Counted from the first letter of the stretch, positions 1 to 6,034 are shown. The stretch is DNA of 6,034 nucleotides from an uncultured Erythrobacter sp. (GCA_947258465.1 CAMYIQ010000178.1:1-6034); one strand, 5' to 3'. Translations and numbers: made by a program. The notes: a model not told the origin generated them from the letters alone.

Positions 1-452
1 ACGATGGTGCGCTGTTCGCCCTCGCGGTCAATCCGACCAAAGCTAGCTTTGCTCCAACGGAGGCTGGTCTTACGATTGAAAAAGTGCCCTCACGAGATGA
101 GATGGCCGAGAATTTTTCGAACGCAGTGATCAGTGGTGAAGATGCAACCTTGGGTGGGGTGATTCCGCTGACGGCAAGTCAAGTGCGCCAACTTGATAGC
201 TACGCTGGGGCAACTTTTAATATCATCAAGCCGATGTCTCGGCGCGAAAGACGAAAGGCGCGTGAAGTGATTGGCCCACGAGCGACCTTCTACGAGCGCC
301 CTCAGGACGGGATTGATCTCACTCTCAAGATGGATAGAGCGCGAGGCAATGAAGACAAGCATGTAACGCTCTACTTTGATCGGAATAATCTGCCGATCGG
401 CGTCCATATCGAATCGTCGCTCCTTGCTATCGCGCCACTTCCCGATCGATGA
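1..452 (+). CDS. Hypothetical protein, 3' part (5' end outside window)
   Basis: The frame is open from the first complete codon at base 3 to the TGA at 450-452, giving at least 149 residues. Because it is open to the window edge, the true start is probably upstream. If the gene began inside, GTG at 84 or ATG at 102 could serve, but neither has a convincing Shine-Dalgarno sequence. The product is mixed polar: a hydrophobic patch (ALFALAV) near the left edge, a basic stretch (SRRERRKAREV) in the middle, and a C-terminal part with alternating hydrophobic residues (HVTLYFDRNNLPIGVHIES) that looks like beta strands. I recognise no family or catalytic motif. GC is about 53% by hand count, well below the neighbouring genes, which may reflect a different origin or weaker codon selection. 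It converges on the phosphatase gene. Confidence 0.6.
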   Translation, partial: DGALFALAVNPTKASFAPTEAGLTIEKVPSRDEMAENFSNAVISGEDATLGGVIPLTASQVRQLDSYAGATFNIIKPMSRRERRKAREVIGPRATFYERPQDGIDLTLKMDRARGNEDKHVTLYFDRNNLPIGVHIESSLLAIAPLPDR

Positions 453-485
453 TAGCCGATAAGCCACTGCTTCGAATTGATTGCG

Positions 486-507
486 GGACAACCGAGATCC
501 GGTGTCC
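486..507. terminator. Possible hairpin between converging genes
   Basis: GGACA (486-490) pairs with TGTCC (503-507), and CCG (492-494) pairs with CGG (500-502), with one bulged A and a five-base loop. It lies in the 118-bp spacer between the TGA of the left hypothetical gene and the stop of the phosphatase, where a shared terminator would be expected. There is no T-run on either strand, so a role as an intrinsic terminator is only a guess. Nothing else recognisable was seen in bases 453-570. Confidence 0.25.
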
Positions 508-570
508 GCGTCCAGCGCAAAAGCCGCAGGATTCTGGCAAACGCAACGCTTCCGGCAACGGTAACGGTCG

Positions 571-1098
571 TCAATACTCCGGCCCAAGCTCCGGATCGAG
601 GTCGCGGGGGCGGGCGAAATGGACCAGCACGCCGCAGCCGTCGCGCAGGTCGCTCCACTCCTCGATATCGAGTTCGAACACGGCAAAGGCGGCGGTTGGG
701 AACTTCACCTTCGCCTCGTCGTAGAGCGCGTTCTCGTTTTTGGGCGCGACCAGTTCGAACAGCATGTCGCCGAACCCCGGGTTGTGGCCCGAAACCAGCA
801 GGCTCTCGCCATCGCCGCCGCTTTCGCGGATTACGTCCATGATCGTGTCGGTGCCCGCGAGATAGAGCCGCTCGTCCCATTGCGGTACGAAGGCGGGAAG
901 CGCCGCAGCCAGCGTTTGCTTCACGCGTTCGGCGGGGCTGGCGACCAGCCGGTCCCAACCGACGCCATGCGCGCGGATATGCTCGCCGATCACCTGCGCC
1001 CCGCGGCGCCCGCGATCATTGAGCCCGCGATCGAAATCGCGCTTGTCGCTTTGCCCCCAGTCGGACTTGGCGTGGCGCAGCAGGCCGAGGATCTTCAT
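571..1098 (-). CDS. SixA-like histidine phosphatase family protein
   Basis: A 175-residue protein of the histidine phosphatase (phosphoglycerate mutase-like) superfamily, closest in size and motifs to SixA-type phosphohistidine phosphatases. The catalytic RHA motif is at residues 8-10 (His9 the expected phosphoacceptor), in the context LLRHAKSDW. It is followed by DFDRGLNDRG (21-30), the SPAERVKQT block (54-62) that supplies the active-site arginine, and SGHNPG (103-108) with the second catalytic His105. Late KFPTAAFAVFELD is typical of the SixA branch. The start is ATG at 1096-1098, because the family begins directly with this beta strand; the frame is open upstream but would run into the helicase gene. 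The ATG lies 10 bp after the helicase stop, with no clear Shine-Dalgarno sequence, suggesting co-transcription. SixA in E. coli acts on a phosphohistidine of phosphotransfer proteins; the substrate here cannot be told from sequence. Confidence 0.9.
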   Translation of the reverse strand: MKILGLLRHAKSDWGQSDKRDFDRGLNDRGRRGAQVIGEHIRAHGVGWDRLVASPAERVKQTLAAALPAFVPQWDERLYLAGTDTIMDVIRESGGDGESLLVSGHNPGFGDMLFELVAPKNENALYDEAKVKFPTAAFAVFELDIEEWSDLRDGCGVLVHFARPRDLDPELGPEY

Positions 1099-1108
1099 GC
1101 GCGCGTCA

Positions 1109-2029
1109 TCACTGGGGCTGGGTCTCCGCTGTCGATTGCTCGGGGCTAACAACACCCTTGGCAACGCGCTGTAAAGCCTCTTCGAGTGTCAACCGCGTGA
1201 CGGGCGTGCCTTCGGGAAAGGCGGAGAGCAGCCGGCTGGGGAAGGCGGGCGAAAGCACGACGAAATGTCCCGAATCCTCACGCGTGCGGATCAACCGCCC
1301 GAAGGCCTGCGCCAGCCGTGCGCGGATGATCCGGTCGTCATAGCGCTGGGCACCGCCTTCCTGCTCGGCGGCAGCGGCGCGGCGCGCGCGGTGGAGGATG
1401 GTCGGGCGCGGCCAGGGCACGCTTTCCATCACGACGCAGCGCAAGCTTCGGCCGGGCACGTCGACCCCGTCGCGCAGCGCGTCGGTACCGAGCAGGCTGG
1501 CATGCGAATCGTCACGGAAGATGTCGGTCAGCGTGCCGGTGTCGATCGGATCGACATGCTGCGCATAGAGCGGCAGCCCCTCGCGTGCGAGCCGGTCGGC
1601 AATCCGGCCATAAACAGCCCGCATCCGCCGGATCGCCGTGAACAAGCCCAGAACGCCTCCATCGCTCGCCTCGATCAGGCGGGCATAGGCGCCGGCCAGC
1701 GCGGGAATATCGCCGCGCTTGATGTCGGTAACAATCAGCACTTCGGCGCGGGCGGCGTAGTCGAAGGGGCTGTCGGCCTGCGTTGTCGCGGGCTGCAGTT
1801 CTAGATGCGGTGCGCCGCTCTTGGCGATGGCGTGAGCCCAGTCGGGGCCGCGCTCGTCGCGGTCGGTCAACGTGGCGCTGGTCAGCATGACCCCGTGCGC
1901 CGGTTCGAGCACCACCTTTGCGAAGGGCTTCATCGGATCGAGCCAGTGGCGATAGAGCCCCACGTCGAATTCGCGGGCGTCATTGCGATCGACTTGCAGC
2001 CAGTCGACGAATTCCGGATCGGCCGGGCC
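1109..2029 (-). CDS. Helicase C-terminal fragment: second motor domain
   Basis: Continuation of the helicase in the shifted frame, starting at the GGC codon right after the G-run. It has no convincing start of its own; a GTG at 1963 is the nearest possible one. Motifs, in corrected full-length numbering: TSATL near 656-660 (motif III), LFTAIRRM (motif IV-like), TDALRDGVDVPG around 788-799 (motif V), and QAFGRLIR at 847-854 (motif VI with the arginine finger). Without the N-terminal half it lacks Walker A and could not hydrolyse ATP. Its stop codon is 10 bp upstream of the phosphatase ATG. Confidence 0.75.
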   Translation of the reverse strand, partial: GPADPEFVDWLQVDRNDAREFDVGLYRHWLDPMKPFAKVVLEPAHGVMLTSATLTDRDERGPDWAHAIAKSGAPHLELQPATTQADSPFDYAARAEVLIVTDIKRGDIPALAGAYARLIEASDGGVLGLFTAIRRMRAVYGRIADRLAREGLPLYAQHVDPIDTGTLTDIFRDDSHASLLGTDALRDGVDVPGRSLRCVVMESVPWPRPTILHRARRAAAAEQEGGAQRYDDRIIRARLAQAFGRLIRTREDSGHFVVLSPAFPSRLLSAFPEGTPVTRLTLEEALQRVAKGVVSPEQSTAETQPQ

Positions 2030-3848
2030 CCCCAGCCGATAGCAGCGCCTCCCATGCGGCGATAAGATCGATCCGCCAGGCGAGCGAGTGACGCGCCCCT
2101 TCTATCCGCGCGCGGCCTTGGCCGTCGAGCCAGTCGGGCGCGTTTTCGAGGACCGCTTCGAGCCGGCCGGCGAGTTTGAGGAGCGGTGCGCGGATTGCGG
2201 CGAGGGCCTGCGCCGCCGTGCTCGCGGCCTCGACCAGTTCGCCCGGAAGCTGTGCGGTTTCGGTCTCGATGCCATAACCCGCTTCAAGCCCTTTCTCGTC
2301 GCGCGCGAAGGTGGTCGCGCGTACGACGGCCAGAAGTTCCTCCAACGGCCCGATAGGCGAACCTTCCGCCAGGCGTCCGAGCCAGCCATCGGAGGGCAGG
2401 ACATGGGCCGCTTCCACGGCATCTTCGACCGCCTCGCCTCCGGCATCGTCATAGCTTGCAACGTCGGCCAGGCGGGCCGACAAGCCACGGCGCCGCCCGC
2501 GGCTGTTCTTTTCCGGGCCGATAATCCAGCGCCTCAGCTCGATCGCTTCCTGTCCGGTGAGCGCGGCCGAAAAAGTGCTGTCGGCAGCATCGAAAACGTG
2601 GTGCCCCTCGTCGAAGACGATTCGCGTCGGGCGGGCATTCGCATCGCGCCCGCGCGCCGCATTGACCATCACCAGAGCATGGTTGGCGATCACCAGATCG
2701 GCTTGCGCGGCATTGCGCGCGCTGCGCTCGATGAAGCACTTCCGGTAATGCGGGCACCCGGCAAAAACGCACTCGCCGCGCTGATCGGTGAGCGCCGCAA
2801 TCCCCCGTTTGCGGAACAGCGTGCCGAGCCAGCCGGGCAGGTCGCCGCCGATCATATCGCCATCCTGCGAATAGGCCGCCCAGCGCGCGACAAGATGCGC
2901 GAGAATGGCGGGACGACCGGCAAACCCGCCCTGCAGCGCGTCTTCCAGATTGAGCAGGCAAAGGTAGTTCTCCCGGCCCTTGCGCACGACCACGGGCGGC
3001 GAACCATCCGCGCGGACATTCGGCCATGCCCGCCTGCTTTCCTGCCGCAATTGGCGCTGGAGGTTCTTGGTATAGGTCGAAACCCATACGGTGCCGCCCG
3101 ACCGTTCGGCCCAAAGCGAGGCAGGGGCGAGATAGCCCAGCGTCTTGCCTATGCCGGTGCCGGCCTGCGCCAGCAGAAGGTGGGGGCGTTTCCGCTTGTC
3201 GCGCGGGCTGAACACGCTGCCCGCGTCGCGTGAGAACAGCCGCTGCCCCTCACGCCGTTCTGCGCCTTCTCCGGTCAGCCGTTCGAGATGCGCTTCGATT
3301 TCCGGCTCTTCGATCAGGACTTGTGCCGGCTGCGCTCGTTCGGGGGCCTCCTCCGACTCGGGCAGCCGCGAGAAGAGCCATTTTTCGGCGCGTTGCGGTC
3401 TCCTCACATGCGGAGCGAGTACATTCGCCCAGGGCCAGCGCAGCCGCGCGAGCGATTGCAAGCTCGACCATGCCCCTTCGCGCTGCTCCCAGTCCTCGCT
3501 CTCGCAGGTTGCCACCAATACGCCGACGGCCTGCTGGAGCAACAGGGGCACTGCAGCATCATCGACCGGTTCGTCGAGGCCCAGCGCATGGGCAAGCCCT
3601 TTGGGCGTTGGCACACAAAAGCTCGCCGGATGGACGAACGCGAAGAGTTCCAGCAGGTCGAGGCCAGACAGGTCGGGATAGCCCAGCCTGCTTGCCACCA
3701 GCGGAGCATTCATCAGCAATTGAGGCGTGTCGGCAGCCGCCATCACCGCCTCACCTTTGGAGCAACCCCGCGTCGGCCCGTTCGGATCGCGTAGCCAGGT
3801 TCCGGCATGGCTTGCGTGAAGGGCAGGGAGGGGCACCGGCTGTGTCAC
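1980..3848 (-). CDS. Helicase N-terminal fragment: ATPase core half and Fe-S domain
   Basis: As written, translation from GTG 3848 gives 622 residues; the last ~16 after the G-run are out-of-frame tail. Residues ~1-200 form an N-terminal region without recognised enzymatic motifs (contains LSGLDLLELFAFVHPASF). Walker A GTGIGKT is at 230-236, motif Ia-like STYTKNLQRQL follows, and four cysteines at 297, 360, 365 and 371 (ECVFAGCPHYRKC) match the 4Fe-4S ligand pattern of XPD/DinG helicases. Motif II is DEGHH at 413-417. An alternative start is ATG at 3743, preceded by the purine-rich AGGTGAGG (3749-3756 read on the minus strand) five bases away; it would remove 35 residues that look conserved, so GTG is preferred. 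Confidence 0.75.
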   Translation of the reverse strand: MTQPVPLPALHASHAGTWLRDPNGPTRGCSKGEAVMAAADTPQLLMNAPLVASRLGYPDLSGLDLLELFAFVHPASFCVPTPKGLAHALGLDEPVDDAAVPLLLQQAVGVLVATCESEDWEQREGAWSSLQSLARLRWPWANVLAPHVRRPQRAEKWLFSRLPESEEAPERAQPAQVLIEEPEIEAHLERLTGEGAERREGQRLFSRDAGSVFSPRDKRKRPHLLLAQAGTGIGKTLGYLAPASLWAERSGGTVWVSTYTKNLQRQLRQESRRAWPNVRADGSPPVVVRKGRENYLCLLNLEDALQGGFAGRPAILAHLVARWAAYSQDGDMIGGDLPGWLGTLFRKRGIAALTDQRGECVFAGCPHYRKCFIERSARNAAQADLVIANHALVMVNAARGRDANARPTRIVFDEGHHVFDAADSTFSAALTGQEAIELRRWIIGPEKNSRGRRRGLSARLADVASYDDAGGEAVEDAVEAAHVLPSDGWLGRLAEGSPIGPLEELLAVVRATTFARDEKGLEAGYGIETETAQLPGELVEAASTAAQALAAIRAPLLKLAGRLEAVLENAPDWLDGQGRARIEGARHSLAWRIDLIAAWEALLSAGGPGRSGIRRLAASRSQ

Positions 3849-3857
3849 GCATCGACA

Positions 3858-3863
3858 ATTATA
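3858..3863 (-). promoter_or_regulatory. Putative -10 box of the helicase-phosphatase operon
   Basis: The minus strand reads TATAAT here, a perfect sigma-70-type -10 hexamer. No good -35 lies 16-18 bp upstream; CTGTTT (3881-3886) at 17 bp is a poor match. Transcription would be expected to begin near 3850-3852, only a few bases before the GTG at 3848, giving a nearly leaderless mRNA. This fits the absence of a Shine-Dalgarno sequence before that GTG. The rest of the 195-bp divergent spacer (3849-4043) is AT-rich and has a TTGAAA at 3951-3956 on the plus strand, but no -10 at suitable spacing, so no promoter is called for the plus-strand gene. Confidence 0.45.
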
Positions 3864-4043
3864 GCGCCGGAACGAAAAGTAAACAGAGGGCGGCAGGACT
3901 ATGCCGAAGTGTGTTCGCCTCGTCGCAAGCACTTGGCAGCTAGTCGTGAATTGAAACAGAAAAATCGTTAAAAAGCAGGTGGTTACACTTTCCTGAACAA
4001 CCGTTCATTGGAACTGTGGCGAAATCGTGTTCGTTTTCTGGGC

Positions 4044-5054
4044 ATGACCAAGACCCGTCATCTGATCGCCAGCGCCCCCATAGCGATTGCTGCAATGGCC
4101 GCGCTTCATACCCTTCCTGCGCGTGCCCAGCAGGCTCCTCCTGTGAGTACTCAGGACGCGCCCATTCTGGCGCTGGAGACACTGCCGCAGACTTCATCGC
4201 CGGCGTCGGCCCCCGTGGCCATCGCATCGCAGCCGCCCGCGCCTGCGTCCGCGACCACGCCGACGACACCCGCGCCGGCACTCCCCGTCGAGCCCGTTGC
4301 AGCCGAACCGGTACTCCCCGAAACCCAGCCGATAGAGATCGAGGAAGCTGAGCCGGTCGAGCCGGTGAACGCGGATCCCGTGCCCGTCCGTCCGGCTACG
4401 ACTACCCGAGAAACGAATGCCCGGGAGTCGACGCCCGCTGCAGAACCGGTTGCGGCCATTTCCATGTCGGAAAATGAAGGAGTAGCCGCTTCGGCCATGC
4501 CCGTGGCGGACAGTGCAATGGAGGCGCCGGTTGTTGCGGAAAGCGAGCTTGCGCCGATCTCTGAACCCATCCGAGATGGAAGTTCCGCTGCGCTCTTATT
4601 CGCCCTGCTGGGCATCGGCGGCATCGGTTTGGTTGCCTTCGTTCTGATGCGCCGCCGTCGTCGTACCACGGATGTGCCGACGATTGAGCGACCGGCAGTG
4701 TCCGCACCGATGATTATCGACCGCGAGCCGGTGGTTACCGCATATGACGAAGCACCCCATCGCGACAGCCCGGTCGATCCGTCTTATCCCAGCCCGAAAA
4801 GCGATGTTGCCGTACCGCTTCCTGCGGAACTTCCCAAAAGCCGCCGTGAACGCGGTCGTCTGTTGAAGCGGATGGTCGAGGCGCGTCCGGACCGGGCCAA
4901 TCCATTCCGTTCGTACAAGGCGCGTGCCAAGCGTGCCCGCCTGATCCTCCAGTCGATCGGAACCCGTTACACCAATCGCAAGCCGGGCATCGACCTGAGC
5001 CAGTATACCAATGTCTGGCCGGAACTGCGCGGCTGGCGTCCTGCGGCAGCCTGA
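4044..5054 (+). CDS. Hypothetical single-pass membrane protein with signal peptide and Pro/Glu-rich stalk
   Basis: A 336-residue protein of no family I recognise. Residues 1-28 form a signal peptide (basic start MTKTRH, hydrophobic core, LPARA cleavage site before QQAPP). Residues ~29-180 are low-complexity, rich in Pro, Ala, Glu, Thr and Val with repeated EPV/PVEP units, and are probably an extended extracytoplasmic segment. A membrane helix spans about 183-201 (ALLFALLGIGGIGLVAFVL), followed by five arginines (203-207), which predict an N-out, C-in topology. The cytoplasmic tail is disordered at first, then basic and probably helical (KSRRERGRLLKRMVEARP from about 265), ending with a more ordered segment containing RARLILQSIG and IDLSQYTNVWPEL. 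ATG 4044 is chosen because it gives a proper signal peptide; a TTG at 4008 in frame would add 12 residues before it. No clear Shine-Dalgarno sequence is seen. Confidence 0.8.
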   Translation: MTKTRHLIASAPIAIAAMAALHTLPARAQQAPPVSTQDAPILALETLPQTSSPASAPVAIASQPPAPASATTPTTPAPALPVEPVAAEPVLPETQPIEIEEAEPVEPVNADPVPVRPATTTRETNARESTPAAEPVAAISMSENEGVAASAMPVADSAMEAPVVAESELAPISEPIRDGSSAALLFALLGIGGIGLVAFVLMRRRRRTTDVPTIERPAVSAPMIIDREPVVTAYDEAPHRDSPVDPSYPSPKSDVAVPLPAELPKSRRERGRLLKRMVEARPDRANPFRSYKARAKRARLILQSIGTRYTNRKPGIDLSQYTNVWPELRGWRPAAA

Positions 5055-5088
5055 ACCCCTCCCGACCCCTCGAATGGTGTCGCAGCGG

Positions 5089-5121
5089 TAGGGGCGCCCT
5101 CCGACAAGGAAGGCGCCCCTA
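5089..5121. terminator. Convergent hairpin terminator
   Basis: TAGGGGCGCC (5089-5098) pairs perfectly with GGCGCCCCTA (5112-5121). After one C-A mismatch the stem continues as TCC (5100-5102) with GGA (5108-5110) around the loop GACAA. It lies between the TGA of the plus-strand membrane protein (5052-5054) and the stop of the minus-strand lyase (5130-5132), so it could end both transcripts. The plus-strand downstream sequence is only weakly T-rich (ATTGCCTTAT), and the minus side has no T-run. Confidence 0.7.
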
Positions 5122-5129
5122 TTGCCTTA

Positions 5130-5999
5130 TCACGCAGCGATGGAGAGATCGGAAGCCGCGAGCGCCTGTTCGAGATCGGCAAAAATGTCCTCGGCATCCT
5201 CAAGCCCGATCGACAAACGCAGCAGGCCTTCGCCAATGCCATGCGCGGCGCGTTCCTCCGGCGTATAGGTCGAATGGGTCATGCTCGCCGGATGCTGCAC
5301 CAGCGTTTCGGCATCGCCCAGCGAGACCGCGCGGATAATCATGTTCAGCCGGTTCATGAAGCGGATTCCTTGATCATAGCCACCGGTGAGGTCGAAAGCG
5401 ATCATGCCGCCGGGCAGAGCCATTTGGCGCCGGGCCAGGGCGTGATGGCCGAAGCTTTCGAGGCCGGGATAATAGACTGCGGCAACTTGCGGTTGTGCTT
5501 CGAGCCAGCGGGCGACTTCGAGCGCGGTCATGCTGTGCCGCTCCATTCGCAGGGCCAGCGTCTTGAGGCCGCGCATGACGAGCGTTGCGGTGAAGGGGCT
5601 CATCACCGCGCCGGTCATATCCTTAAGCCCTTCGAGCCTCACGCGCTGCATCGTTTCGGCGCTACCCGCGACGAGGCCGCCGACGAGGTCGCCATGCCCG
5701 CCCAGATATTTGGTCGCTGAGTGAACCACCACGTCTGCACCCAGTTCGACCGGGCGGGTGATGGCGGGGGTGGCATAGGTGTTGTCGACCACCACCTGTG
5801 CGCCATGGGCTTGGGCTACCTCGCTGATCGCCGCGATATCGACGAGCCGCATATTGGGGTTGGCCGGGGTTTCGAAATAGACCAGTTTCACCCTGTCGTT
5901 CATCGCGGCTTCGAGCGCGGCCGGATCGGTCAGATCGACATGGGTGACCTTCACACCGAATTTGGCGAGGCCGTGCCGTAAGATGGCGAATGTGCAGGC
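5130..5999 (-). CDS. Methionine gamma-lyase, 5'-truncated (PLP-dependent Cys/Met metabolism family)
   Basis: C-terminal ~290 residues of a PLP enzyme that cleaves L-methionine to methanethiol, 2-oxobutyrate and ammonia. In the numbering of the P. putida enzyme, recalled from family knowledge, the sequence is collinear without gaps. Cys116 in CTFAILRHG, Asp186 in VVDNTY (contacts the PLP ring nitrogen), Ser208 and the PLP lysine Lys211 in HSATKYLGGHGD, Lys240-Asp241 in GLKDMTGAV, and Arg375 in LLRLSIGLED (binds the substrate carboxylate) are all present. Cys116 with Lys240/Asp241 argues for methionine gamma-lyase over cystathionine gamma-synthase or gamma-lyase. The frame is open from 5999 down to the stop at 5130-5132. 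Just upstream, TAA at 6000-6002 occupies the Tyr114 codon, so about 115 N-terminal residues are missing or beyond the window. A GTG at 5954 is an in-frame start codon, but it lies inside the conserved core and is not the true start. Confidence 0.88.
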   Translation of the reverse strand, partial: ACTFAILRHGLAKFGVKVTHVDLTDPAALEAAMNDRVKLVYFETPANPNMRLVDIAAISEVAQAHGAQVVVDNTYATPAITRPVELGADVVVHSATKYLGGHGDLVGGLVAGSAETMQRVRLEGLKDMTGAVMSPFTATLVMRGLKTLALRMERHSMTALEVARWLEAQPQVAAVYYPGLESFGHHALARRQMALPGGMIAFDLTGGYDQGIRFMNRLNMIIRAVSLGDAETLVQHPASMTHSTYTPEERAAHGIGEGLLRLSIGLEDAEDIFADLEQALAASDLSIAA

Positions 6000-6034
6000 T
6001 TAGAGATTCTTGTCGGTTACTAGTTAGTCGACTG
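6000..6034. other. Anomalous window end, probable contig-end artefact or junction
   Basis: Read on the minus strand in the lyase frame, this stretch contains TAA at 6000-6002 and again at 6024-6026. Between them, residues reading DKNL just before the Tyr114 position still look like the lyase (family pattern xxLYGC), so homology seems to run to about 6014 with base changes. The outermost bases hold two six-base palindromes, ACTAGT (6019-6024) and GTCGAC (6027-6032), two bases apart, and are AT-richer than the gene. Low-quality read ends, a cloning linker or a real rearrangement are all possible. Confidence 0.4.

Larger units (their letters stand above)
1109..3848 (-). pseudogene. DinG/XPD-type Fe-S ATP-dependent DNA helicase, frameshifted
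   Basis: Superfamily 2 DNA helicase of the DinG/Rad3/XPD group (COG1199 type), presumably ATP-driven 5'-3' unwinding in repair or replication-conflict resolution. Two adjacent minus-strand frames hold complementary halves. Frame one carries motif I, the Fe-S cysteines and motif II, then stops at 1980-1982; the next frame carries motifs III-VI and stops at 1109-1111. Removing one base from the six-C run at 2028-2033 (G on the coding strand) joins them, so that LLSAGG continues as PADPEFVDWLQVDRNDARE, giving about 912 residues, consistent with the ~900 expected for alphaproteobacterial members. The GTG start at 3848 is chosen because the LPALHASHAG segment just after it looks conserved in relatives (from memory). 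The gene is probably intact in the organism if the extra base is an error; if real, the product loses half of the motor core. Confidence 0.85.

Noticed and set aside
453..570. Small RNA or tRNA remnant in the spacer
   Set aside because: No tRNA arms, no tRNA 3' end and no promoter-terminator pair could be recognised; only a short hairpin is visible.
619..1149. Plus-strand open frame of 176 codons
   Set aside because: Antisense shadow of the phosphatase gene, whose catalytic motifs are clear on the minus strand.
1099..1164. Upstream extension of the phosphatase start
   Set aside because: The frame is open to 1164, but this would overlap the helicase C-terminus and add 22 residues before the conserved first beta strand, which begins at the ATG at 1098.
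2024..2040. Programmed ribosomal frameshift as explanation for the split helicase
   Set aside because: Joining the frames needs a +1 shift (skipping a base), while a G-run more naturally favours -1 slippage. No stop codon sits at the slip site, and no stimulatory structure was seen.
2088..3233. Long plus-strand open frame of 381 codons opposite the helicase
   Set aside because: It lies antisense to the Fe-S helicase with all its motifs. High GC makes the opposite strand open by chance, and the translation shows no family features.
3230..3943. Plus-strand open frame of 237 codons, and overlapping frames at 3145-3681 and 3288-3794
   Set aside because: Arg/Ala/Pro-rich translations opposite the helicase N-terminal region with no recognisable motif; typical high-GC shadows.
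4236..4400. Tandem DNA repeat in the membrane protein gene
   Set aside because: The repeated EPV/PVEP peptide units use varied codons and spacing, so this is low-complexity protein sequence, not a true DNA repeat.
5241..5720. Plus-strand open frame of 159 codons
   Set aside because: Antisense to the methionine gamma-lyase, which is assigned by many conserved active-site residues.

Overview
The window looks like a chromosomal fragment of a high-GC alphaproteobacterium. The codon use and the architecture of the helicase suggest Sphingomonadales (Erythrobacter- or Sphingomonas-like). This placement is inferred from recognised protein families, not from a marker gene. No mobile element, CRISPR array, rRNA or tRNA is visible. 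Both ends fall inside genes, so it is probably a short contig or an arbitrary cut.

Layout, left to right. Bases 1-452 hold the 3' part of an unrecognised plus-strand gene with clearly lower GC (about 53% by hand count over bases 1-420, against roughly 65-70% in the helicase). A 118-bp spacer between converging genes follows. On the minus strand, a DinG/XPD-type iron-sulfur DNA helicase (1109-3848) is followed after 10 bp by a SixA-like histidine phosphatase (571-1098), probably in one transcript. The helicase reading frame is broken by one extra base in a six-C run at 2028-2033. Both halves are otherwise well conserved, with every helicase motif present, so a sequencing error or a very recent mutation is the simplest explanation. 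A 195-bp divergent spacer carries a perfect TATAAT placed so that the helicase mRNA would be almost leaderless.

On the plus strand, 4044-5054 encodes an unrecognised single-pass membrane protein: signal peptide, Pro/Glu/Ala-rich extracytoplasmic stalk, one membrane helix, then a basic cytoplasmic tail. It converges on a minus-strand methionine gamma-lyase (5130 to the window end), and a strong GC hairpin lies between the two stop codons. The lyase aligns without gaps to the Pseudomonas putida enzyme from about residue 116 onward. An in-frame TAA replaces the catalytic Tyr114 codon, and the last ~35 bases look unlike the rest of the window, suggesting a contig-end artefact or a junction.

The genes do not form one obvious pathway: DNA repair helicase plus phosphatase, an envelope protein, and sulfur amino-acid catabolism sit side by side. 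I found no convincing new multi-gene system. The points most worth checking are the helicase frameshift, the broken 5' end of the lyase gene, and the uncharacterised membrane protein.
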